A DNA stretch of 46,258 bases from Paludibacteraceae bacterium. GTDB lineage: Bacteria > Bacteroidota > Bacteroidia > Bacteroidales > Paludibacteraceae. Within the stretch, counting starts at the first letter, position 1, and every line of letters starts with the position of its first letter. The stretch lies in NCBI GenBank assembly GCA_017456885.1, contig JAFTIM010000011.1, forward strand, positions 1-46,258. Direction: 5' to 3'. Shown here one piece after another: positions 38,391 to 44,802 of the stretch. Both the position numbers and the translations under genes were made by a program. The notes beneath the pieces were generated by a model. It was not told the DNA's origin. It did no database searches and saw nothing but the letters and a program-made list of their open reading frames with translations.

Positions 38391-39236
38391 ATGAAACATT
38401 TAAGATTTTTGGCAGCCGTGTGCTGCATGCTGGCAGTGTTTACTGCGTGTGAGAATGATACAAAAAGCAAAATCGAGGAGTTGGAAAATCGTATTGAGGA
38501 GTTAGAAAATGGCAGTAACTCCAACACGGGAAATGATACCAACCAGAATGGCGGTAACTCCAATACGGATAATAGTAGTGGAAGTGTATCTGCCCCTACA
38601 GGTACCGAAAACGGCTACGGATATGTTGACCTCGGCTTGAGCGTAAAATGGGCAACCTGCAACGTAGGAGCAACTAAACCCGAAGAGTACGGCAACTATT
38701 ACGCTTGGGGCGAAGTGGAGCCAAAAGAAGTATACTCTCGGAGTACTTACAAATTTATGGATTCGAATATCAATGCTTGGAATGGTATAACTAAATACAC
38801 TTTTGCTGATGGTCAAACAGATGGCGTTTGGTACGATAGCGAAGGGAACTTTATTGGTGATAACAAAACCGTTCTCGACAAAGAAGACGATGCCGCAGCT
38901 GTAAATATGGGTGGCTCTTGGCGAATGCCAACCTACGATGAACTCGAAGAACTTAAAACTAAATGTACTTGGACATGGACCACATTGAATGGCGTTAATG
39001 GCCATAATGTAGAAGGCCCTAACGGAAACGCTATCTTCCTTCCTGCTGCTGGCTGTCGCTACGATAGTGATTTGGACGAAGCGGGATCGTACGGCAACTA
39101 TTGGTCGAGTTCGCTCAATACGGTCAATTCGGACAGCGCCTACTACCTCTTCCTCTATCCCTAATCGGGGATAGTGTATTGGGTCAATGAATACCGCTTC
39201 GGTGGGTTCTCCGTGCGTGGTGTGTTCTCACATTAA
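38391..39236 (+). pseudogene. FISUMP-domain lipoprotein, interrupted by TAA near the C-terminus
   Basis: The frame is open from 38391 for 257 codons to TAA at 39162-39164. The same frame then continues 23 codons (SGIVYWVNEYRFGGFSVRGVFSH) to TAA at 39234. The continuation aligns without gaps to the end of the FISUMP domain at 12861, so the first stop interrupts the domain. Layout: lipobox VFTAC (Cys20), short coiled coil (KSKIEELENRIEELEN), Asn/Ser/Gly-rich linker (41-65), FISUMP domain from YGYVDLGLSVKWATCNVGA. The final segment (YWSSS to SVRG) is the hypervariable end in this protein class. It may be inactive, or it may be a variant from a hypermutating system (see findings). Probably surface-anchored. 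Confidence 0.75.
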
Positions 39237-39267
39237 GAATCTTACCCTTGTCCCCCTCACGGGCAGA

Positions 39268-39334
39268 GAAAATGTGTGAGGGTGGCTCTCGTGCATCAGC
39301 AGATGCACCCCAAGGAGCCACACTGCACATTTTC
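39268..39334 (+). other. Long nested hairpin downstream of the FISUMP gene
   Basis: Three stacked perfect stems: 39268-39276 with 39326-39334 (9 bp), 39282-39288 with 39315-39321 (7 bp), and 39291-39297 with 39302-39308 (7 bp) around a 4-base loop. They form one 67-base rod with small internal loops. It is symmetric, so either strand could fold. No coding potential was seen in 39237-39471. Confidence 0.75.
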
Positions 39335-39374
39335 AGCGGGTGCAGAAAAAATAATCTAGAAATCATAAAAAAAG

Positions 39375-39413
39375 CAGAATGCTCATGGGTTCTGGGGCGT
39401 TCTGTTTTTTTTT
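39375..39413 (+). terminator. Terminator upstream of prfB
   Basis: An 8-base-pair stem with one G-U pair (39375-39382 with 39397-39404), followed by nine T at 39405-39413. It ends any transcript crossing the FISUMP gene and the nested hairpin. Confidence 0.7.
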
Positions 39414-39440
39414 GTGTATGCTGTGTCGGGGTTATTTTTG

Positions 39441-39448
39441 TATCTTTG
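39441..39448 (+). promoter_or_regulatory. -7 box of prfB
   Basis: TATCTTTG, 23 bases before the prfB start codon. A second overlapping TAnnTTTG-like box (TATTTTTG) lies 8 bases upstream. No TTTG at the expected distance. Confidence 0.45.
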
Positions 39449-39471
39449 CAGTTAATTAAATAAAAAGAAAA

Positions 39472-40585
39472 ATGACAACACAAGAACAGATTAAAGCAGC
39501 ATCCGAACGCGTAGATGCGCTGAGGAGGTATCTTTGACATCGAGTCGAAGAAAATAGCACTCGAAGAGGAAGAATTGCGTACGCAGTCGCCCGACTTTTG
39601 GAACGATGCCAAAGCGGCCGAAGAGCAGATGAAAAAGGTGCGCGCCTTGAAGTATTGGCTCAATGGCTATGCCGAGGTTGCATCAGCAACCGAAGAGGCG
39701 TTGTTGGCATTTGAGTTTTACAAAGAAAATGCTGCCACCGAGCAGGAGGTTGATGCTGCTTATACGCATGCAATAAGCCTTATCGAGGAGTTGGAGTTGC
39801 GCAATATGCTCCGCAAGGAAGAGGACAAAATGGGTGCCGTAATAAAAATAGTGGCGGGAGCAGGCGGCACCGAAGCCCAAGATTGGGCAGAAATGCTCAT
39901 GCGTATGTACATGCGTTATTGCGAGAAGCAGGGCTACAAAGTGGAAATATCGAATATACTCGATGGTGACGAGGCGGGCATCAAATCGGTTACCTTTCAG
40001 GTGCAGGGCGATTATGCTTACGGTTTCTTGAAAAGTGAAAACGGCGTACATCGCTTGGTGCGTGTTTCGCCCTACAATGCTCAAGGCAAGCGCATGACTT
40101 CGTTTTCGTCGGTGTTTGTAACGCCCCTTGTGGACGATACGATAGAAATCGAAATCGTGCAGGCGAACATTTCGTGGGATACATTCCGTTCGTCGGGAGC
40201 AGGCGGACAGAATGTGAACAAAGTGGAATCGGGCGTACGGTTGCACTATACGTTTAAAAACCCCGTGACGGAGCAAATGGACGAAATCGTGATAGAAAAC
40301 ACCGAGAGCCGCGACCAACCTAAAAACAAAGAAAATGCTTTGCGCCTGTTGCGTTCGCAACTCTACGAGTTGGAACTCGAAAAACGCAATGCCGAAACGG
40401 CCAAAATAGAGGCAGGCAAGAAAAAAATAGAGTGGGGGTCGCAAATCCGCTCGTATGTGTTCGACGACCGTCGTGTGAAAGACCATCGTACCGACTATCA
40501 AACATCGAACGTACAGGCGGTAATGGATGGCGACATTGATGGATTCATTAAGGCTTATTTGATGGAATTTGGTGGCGAAGAGTGA
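39472..40585 (+). CDS. prfB: Peptide chain release factor 2, with programmed +1 frameshift
   Basis: Read as 39472-39534 joined to 39536-40585, giving 370 residues. The first 21 codons end CTT and then TGA (39535-39537). Skipping one T moves to the frame GAC ATC GAG, which runs to the end. AGGAGG (39523-39528) sits just before the slip site as the stimulating Shine-Dalgarno-like element. Later motifs confirm RF2: GAGGTEAQDWAEMLMRMY and the GGQ catalytic motif SSGAGGQNVNKVESGVRL, and DRRVKDHRTDYQT. RF2 releases peptides at UGA and UAA; low RF2 favours the frameshift, which gives autoregulation. The longer downstream frame alone would lack the N-terminus. Confidence 0.96.
39523..39538 (+). promoter_or_regulatory. 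prfB programmed frameshift site
   Basis: AGGAGGTATCTTTGAC: an internal Shine-Dalgarno-like AGGAGG, the slippery CTT codon and an in-frame TGA followed by C, a weak stop context. This is the classical RF2 autoregulatory arrangement. Confidence 0.95.
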
Positions 40586-40639
40586 AACTTTTCGTCTTTT
40601 ATTTTGTTATAAAAAGTAATTAAAGGAGGATTTTTGAGT

Positions 40640-41239
40640 ATGTTTTCCGGAATTGTAGAAAGTGCGGCGACGGTAACTCGCCTGCAAAGTGATAAAGGTA
40701 ATTTGCATATTACGCTGAAATGTCCGTTTACAAACGAATTGCGCATCGACCAGAGTGTGGCTCACAACGGCGTTTGCCTTACGGTGGTCGATATAGATAA
40801 CGATGAATATACCGTAACGGCTATAAAAGAAACGCTTGACAAATCGAATTTGGGGTTGCTCAAAGTGGGAAGTAAGGTAAACATTGAGCGCAGTATGAAA
40901 ATAGACGGTCGTCTGGACGGACACATCGTACAAGGGCATGTCGATCAGACGGCGGTTTGTTGCTCGGTGAAAGAGCAAGATGGCAGTTGGTATTATACGT
41001 TTTCTTATACCACCGACGATGCTCAAAAAAAGAAAGGCTACACCACGGTCGAAAAAGGTTCGGTTACGGTGAATGGAGTAAGTCTGACCGTATGCGATTC
41101 GAAAGAAAATGAGTTTTCGGTGGCCATCATCCCTTATACATACGAACATACCAACTTTCACCAAATAAAAAAGGGTAGTGTGGTGAACATCGAGTTTGAC
41201 ATTATTGGCAAATACTTATCCAAACTGATGAGGTTGTGA
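40640..41239 (+). CDS. ribE: Riboflavin synthase, alpha chain
   Basis: 199 residues from the ATG at 40640. The two internally repeated lumazine-binding barrels are visible: MFSGIVE...VAHNGVCLTVVDID...GRLDGHIVQGHVDQ for the first and KGYTTVEKGSVTVNGVSLTVCD...IPYTYEHTNF for the second. The enzyme dismutates two 6,7-dimethyl-8-ribityllumazine molecules to riboflavin. Start M-F-[ST]-G-I-V-E is diagnostic. It follows prfB by 54 bases, with no terminator between, and precedes the membrane-Nudix gene by 1 base. Confidence 0.96.
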   Translation: MFSGIVESAATVTRLQSDKGNLHITLKCPFTNELRIDQSVAHNGVCLTVVDIDNDEYTVTAIKETLDKSNLGLLKVGSKVNIERSMKIDGRLDGHIVQGHVDQTAVCCSVKEQDGSWYYTFSYTTDDAQKKKGYTTVEKGSVTVNGVSLTVCDSKENEFSVAIIPYTYEHTNFHQIKKGSVVNIEFDIIGKYLSKLMRL

Positions 41240-41240
41240 T

Positions 41241-42356
41241 ATGTTTCGGCGTTTAAAACGAAGAGAACTCGAATTTCAGAACCCGATAAGGAGTTTGTAT
41301 CCCATATTGTTGCTTGTGATGGTAGAAACATTCAGCAATCTGACAATGGGATATATCGTGGCGTTTCTTGCAGGTGCTTTGTTGCTCTTCTTCAATAGTC
41401 TTCGACTCTCGCGCTCGCTTTACATGCTGCTTTGCGAACAGATGTTGTTGCTCTTGCTTACGTTTGTATTGGTGCAGTTTTTTTATCCTACATCGCTTCA
41501 AAACTACAAAGAACACTACATCTATTCGATTATATCGGACTTGATAGCGATGACGGTTTTGTCGTTGAGTTTGTTTTCGGTGCCGTTTTTCGACAGATGG
41601 TTGAGTAAAAACAATCCGAAAAACATTCCGTATATAAAAACCAATTTGGGCGAGTACAAGCAGACGTTGCATTTGCTGCTGTTTATCTTTATATTGCGCA
41701 TTGCGCTGTTTTGCCTGTATCACAAAGGTTGGTTTACGTTCAATTCTTATCACTACGAGGTGCGTTTGCAGTTGATAACTTTTGTGGCGATTGTCGTGGT
41801 GATGGTTTATGAAGAGTTGAAAGTTTGGACATACCGAAAAATGTTGGATACGGAGCGTTTTCTCCCGATAGTGAACACCGACGGCAAAGTGATAGGGCGT
41901 GAGGCGTATTCCGTTGCTTTCGAGGGTCCGAATCGGCATATTCATCCGCTGGTGCGTGTGTATGTGCTGCAAGAAGGCTGTTTGTATATGCAGCGGAAAA
42001 AAGATGTTCACGGCAATTTGGTTTGGGATACGGTTGTCAGCGATTATCTCTGTTATGGCGACGATGTAACCACTTCGGCAGAACAACTTTTGAAACAACA
42101 GTTGTCGTTGTCGGATGTCAAACTGACCCTTGTGGGCAAATATCTTTACGAAGACGAAAAAGAGAAACAACTGGTGTTTGTTTTTTGCACGAAAACCGAC
42201 GAACGCCTTGTATCCAACAACAAAGAGGTGTTGTCCGAGCAACTTTGGAGCAACGAGCAAATTGTTCAAATACAAGAGAGTTACGCCTTTGAGGTGTTTC
42301 CTCCTTATGTAAAAAAAGAGCTGAAAATGTTACGAATGCTGACCGATTTCAAATAA
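41241..42356 (+). CDS. Membrane protein with C-terminal Nudix-like domain
   Basis: 371 residues. The N-terminal part has five hydrophobic segments (about 18-50, 60-80, 92-112, 140-160, 175-195). From about residue 208 a Nudix-like fold is suggested: GKVIGREAYSVAFEGPNRHIHPLVRVYVLQEGCLYMQRK, then VWDTVVSDYLCYGDDVTTSAEQLLKQQL. The Nudix box is eroded: the Arg-Glu and Glu-Glu metal ligands of GX5EX7REUXEEXGU are absent, so pyrophosphatase activity is doubtful and a binding role more likely. Its stop overlaps the convergent queG by 8 bases. Function unknown. Confidence 0.75.
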   Translation: MFRRLKRRELEFQNPIRSLYPILLLVMVETFSNLTMGYIVAFLAGALLLFFNSLRLSRSLYMLLCEQMLLLLLTFVLVQFFYPTSLQNYKEHYIYSIISDLIAMTVLSLSLFSVPFFDRWLSKNNPKNIPYIKTNLGEYKQTLHLLLFIFILRIALFCLYHKGWFTFNSYHYEVRLQLITFVAIVVVMVYEELKVWTYRKMLDTERFLPIVNTDGKVIGREAYSVAFEGPNRHIHPLVRVYVLQEGCLYMQRKKDVHGNLVWDTVVSDYLCYGDDVTTSAEQLLKQQLSLSDVKLTLVGKYLYEDEKEKQLVFVFCTKTDERLVSNNKEVLSEQLWSNEQIVQIQESYAFEVFPPYVKKELKMLRMLTDFK

Positions 42357-43266
42357 ATCCTAATTGGTCGAGTCTGTTGCGTATTTTTCGGTATCCGGCT
42401 CGTTGCAAAGGCGAGTTTTTAAATAGGCGTTTGAAGTCGCTCCGCGAGAAACGTTCCCAATCCGTTTTGGTCATCAGCAAAAAGTCGTTTGTGGGTTGCA
42501 GTTGCATGTGTGTGTGTTGTTTTGCTTTCCGATTCCACGGACAAACTTCTAAACAAGTGTCGCAACCAAAGAGTTTTTTCCCCGCAAGTTGTACCATGGT
42601 TTGCTCCATGTCGCCTTTTTTTTCTATTGTTTGATACGATAAACATTTCGAGGCGTTTAAAACGTGAGGGGTGAGCAGGGCTTTTGTCGGGCATGCGTCG
42701 AGGCAGGCTTGGCAATTCCCGCAACGGGAGGTTTGCGGTTTGTCGTATGCCAATTCGATGTCGAGCAGCAACTCTCCGATAAAGCAATAGGAGCCGAGTT
42801 CGGGATTGATGAGCATGGAACTTTTCCCTATCCAGCCCAATCCGGCTCTTTCGGCAAGTCGGCGTTCGAAAATCGGTGCCGAATCGCAAAACGCAATGCC
42901 GTGGCAGGGCTGTATTTCGCTTTGAATGCGTGATAAGAGATGATTGAGCTGCGTTTTCATCACAAAATGATAATCGTTTCCCCACGCATATTTTGCAATT
43001 TGGGGAGTGTCGGGCTGAAACCGAAGTGTCGAATAATAATTAAGCAACACCACAACCACCGATTTTGCCTCGGGCATTAAGTTTCGTGGATTTTCCCGAA
43101 GGGTCTGATGGTTTTCCATGTATGCCATATCTCCGTTGAAACCGTTGGAAATCCACTGTTTCAGATAGTCGGAGTCGTTCGGTAAGAAGTCGGCGGAGGC
43201 AATTCCGCAAGCATCGAAACCGCACTCTGTCGACAGAACTTTTATTCGGGTAGCATTGTTTTCCAT
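42349..43266 (-). CDS. queG: Epoxyqueuosine reductase
   Basis: 305 residues from the ATG at 43266; the longer frame to 43440 crosses the neighbouring promoter. The cobalamin-binding N-terminal domain (FDACGIASADFLP, AKSVVVVLLNYY, DSAPIFERRLAERAGLGWIGKSSMLI) is followed by two 4Fe-4S clusters (CGNCQACLDACPTKAL and FGCDTCLEVCPWN). It performs the final step of queuosine synthesis on tRNA, removing the epoxide. Length is slightly short of the E. coli enzyme because the C-terminal HEAT-like domain is missing, as usual in Bacteroidota. Divergent from the DUF2490 gene. Confidence 0.94.
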   Translation of the reverse strand: MENNATRIKVLSTECGFDACGIASADFLPNDSDYLKQWISNGFNGDMAYMENHQTLRENPRNLMPEAKSVVVVLLNYYSTLRFQPDTPQIAKYAWGNDYHFVMKTQLNHLLSRIQSEIQPCHGIAFCDSAPIFERRLAERAGLGWIGKSSMLINPELGSYCFIGELLLDIELAYDKPQTSRCGNCQACLDACPTKALLTPHVLNASKCLSYQTIEKKGDMEQTMVQLAGKKLFGCDTCLEVCPWNRKAKQHTHMQLQPTNDFLLMTKTDWERFSRSDFKRLFKNSPLQRAGYRKIRNRLDQLGFI

Positions 43267-43338
43267 AAACGGAAACAAACTTACTAATTTTTTGTGGTCG
43301 CATACGTTGTTAGGTGGAAGTTTTTCCGTTATTTTTCG

Positions 43339-43346
43339 TACTTTTG
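43339..43346 (+). promoter_or_regulatory. -7 box of the DUF2490 gene
   Basis: TACTTTTG ends only 4 bases before the ATG at 43351, which predicts a transcript with almost no leader. Confidence 0.55.
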
Positions 43347-43350
43347 CAAA

Positions 43351-44130
43351 ATGATGAAAAGTCGGAATAGAGTACCGTTTCTTATCGGTTTTATACTTTT
43401 TTTTACACATACGTTTGCTTACGAAACTACTGAACGACACACGCTCGGAGCAACCGATTTCACTACTCGTGTGGGTTTCGATGTCAAACGCGAACTTTAT
43501 AAGAATTTTTCGCTGACTTGGTTCGAAGAGTGCCGATTTAAATCGTTTTCATCGCGATTCGATCGTCTGTATTCGACGCTCTCGTTTAATTATGCCGTTA
43601 ATAAATACTTTAAAACGGCGATAGGATATACCTATATTTTGGTTTACAATGAAGACACTTCGCTCGGGCATCGCCATCGACTGCATGTCGATTTGATTGG
43701 AACATACGCTGTCGGGCGATGGAATTTTTCGCTTCGGGAGCGTCCCGAGTTGTCGATACGGATGGGCGCTTTTGATGCGCTGACGCTGGCCAACCCGTCG
43801 TGGGATTTGCGTTCCCGGCTCAGTGTGGAATATGCGGCTCGAAGAGCCCCTTTGAAGCCTTATCTTGCGTTTGAGCTGTTCAACACGCTGAATGCGCCTA
43901 AATTGGCGAAAGGCAACTATCTGAATCGCATTCGCAGCGAAGCGGGATTGAAATGGAACATCGTCGAGCGACATACAATGACTTTGTATTATCGCTTTGA
44001 TGTGGAGAATACGCGGAATATTACCATCGATTATAATGATGCGGGCAATGAAATAAATGGCGTATTGCTGGACTACATACGCCGATACAAGCACATATTG
44101 GGCATTGCTTATACGTTCGATTGGAAATAA
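43351..44130 (+). CDS. DUF2490-type outer-membrane beta-barrel protein
   Basis: 259 residues from 43351 (a second ATG follows at 43354). Signal peptide about MMKSRNRVPFLIGFILFFTHTFA. The mature protein alternates short hydrophobic strands with turns (LYKNFSLTWFEECRFKSF, KYFKTAIGYTYILVYNED, RLHVDLIGTYAVGRWNFSLRERPEL, HTMTLYYRFDVENTRNI) and ends in an aromatic residue pattern LGIAYTFDWK, as outer-membrane barrels do. This fits DUF2490. Function unknown. Confidence 0.8.
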   Translation: MMKSRNRVPFLIGFILFFTHTFAYETTERHTLGATDFTTRVGFDVKRELYKNFSLTWFEECRFKSFSSRFDRLYSTLSFNYAVNKYFKTAIGYTYILVYNEDTSLGHRHRLHVDLIGTYAVGRWNFSLRERPELSIRMGAFDALTLANPSWDLRSRLSVEYAARRAPLKPYLAFELFNTLNAPKLAKGNYLNRIRSEAGLKWNIVERHTMTLYYRFDVENTRNITIDYNDAGNEINGVLLDYIRRYKHILGIAYTFDWK

Positions 44131-44191
44131 CTGCTTGCTTGTACTTCCTTGTTTTTTACCTGTTAAGGGATTTCTCTTGTAAAAATTATTG

Positions 44192-44199
44192 TATATTTG
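44192..44199 (+). promoter_or_regulatory. -7 box of a candidate small RNA
   Basis: TATATTTG, a full TAnnTTTG match, 3 bases before a strong 5' stem. No good -33 TTTG at 19-21 bases. Confidence 0.55.
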
Positions 44200-44202
44200 C
44201 CA

Positions 44203-44487
44203 CCGAATCTACGCCGGAGGGCAATATGTTGCTCACAGCAGGGTAGGTTCGGACATATTGGATAGCGTTTATTGACGCTTTGCACGAACAATCTGAAACT
44301 TCGCAACTTTCAAATTATAGTTCAAATGCAAGGTAAATCAATAGATGCCTATGGGTATGACAGCATGTCGCCAAGCGTTTGGTGGCTCTTCATATCGGCG
44401 TAGGTTTCTTGTTGTTTTATTTGGACTATAAGGTAATGCGAAGACCTCAGATTGTGAATAGGCAACTTGAGGTCTGCGCTTTTTTTA
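44203..44487 (+). ncRNA. Candidate structured small RNA, about 285 bases
   Basis: The stretch between the DUF2490 gene and the right-hand lipoprotein cassette has a promoter box, a stable 5' stem (44203-44212 with 44243-44252, ten pairs including one G-U, enclosing a smaller GCAA/TTGC hairpin), internal hairpins (GCGT/ACGC near 44265; CCAA/TTGG near 44371) and a terminator. No long reading frame starts with ATG; the longest is a 25-codon frame at 44326-44403 (MQGKSIDAYGYDSMSPSVWW and so on). I do not recognise the RNA: tmRNA, 4.5S and RNase P signatures are absent. It could be a trans-acting RNA or a leader controlling the following lipoprotein operon. Confidence 0.55.
44438..44486 (+). terminator. 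Terminator of the candidate small RNA
   Basis: GCG plus AGACCTCA (44438-44449) pairs with TGAGGTCT plus CGC (44468-44479), with a single A/G mismatch, and is followed by a T-run at 44480-44486. Confidence 0.85.
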
Positions 44488-44544
44488 TGCCCGTAGGTGA
44501 ACGAGAAACAGATAATTTTTTAGTAATAATTTAAAATTTTAAGT

Positions 44545-44787
44545 ATGAAAAAACAATTGTTTTTAGGTGCGATGTTGGTTGCGGGAGCAACCCTCGCAGG
44601 GTGCAGCAAAGAGAAACCTGCTTGCCAGAAAGTGATGTACAAGATAGGCGACACCGAGATAACGACCTATCAGTGGATGACCCGTACGGAGGCCGAAGCC
44701 ACGTTCAGTAAGTACAGCGACGTGCGGATTTTTGAGGAGAAAGCCGCCGACATGGAGTGTTTATTAAAAAATGAGGATAACAAATAA
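44545..44787 (+). CDS. Short lipoprotein, intact copy of the left-hand cassette gene
   Basis: 80 residues: MKKQLFLGAMLVAGATLAGC gives a lipoprotein signal with Cys20. The mature part (KVMYKIGDTEITTYQWMTRTEAEATFSKYSDVRIFEEKAADMECLLKNEDNK) has no known domain. It is collinear with the minus-strand copy at 14503-14745, where the Trp44 codon is a stop. The next gene starts 15 bases later, so they are likely co-transcribed. Probably an envelope-anchored partner of the large FISUMP lipoprotein; function unknown. Confidence 0.8.
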   Translation: MKKQLFLGAMLVAGATLAGCSKEKPACQKVMYKIGDTEITTYQWMTRTEAEATFSKYSDVRIFEEKAADMECLLKNEDNK

Positions 44788-44802
44788 AAAATAGGAGTAG
44801 TG

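Noticed and set aside
39575-40585. prfB starting at the ATG at 39575
   Set aside because: This would drop the conserved N-terminus; the upstream 21 codons plus the CTT-TGA-C frameshift site supply the full RF2.
44203-44487. tmRNA
   Set aside because: No ANNYALAA-like tag frame and no tRNA-Ala-like ends; the 3' end is an ordinary terminator.
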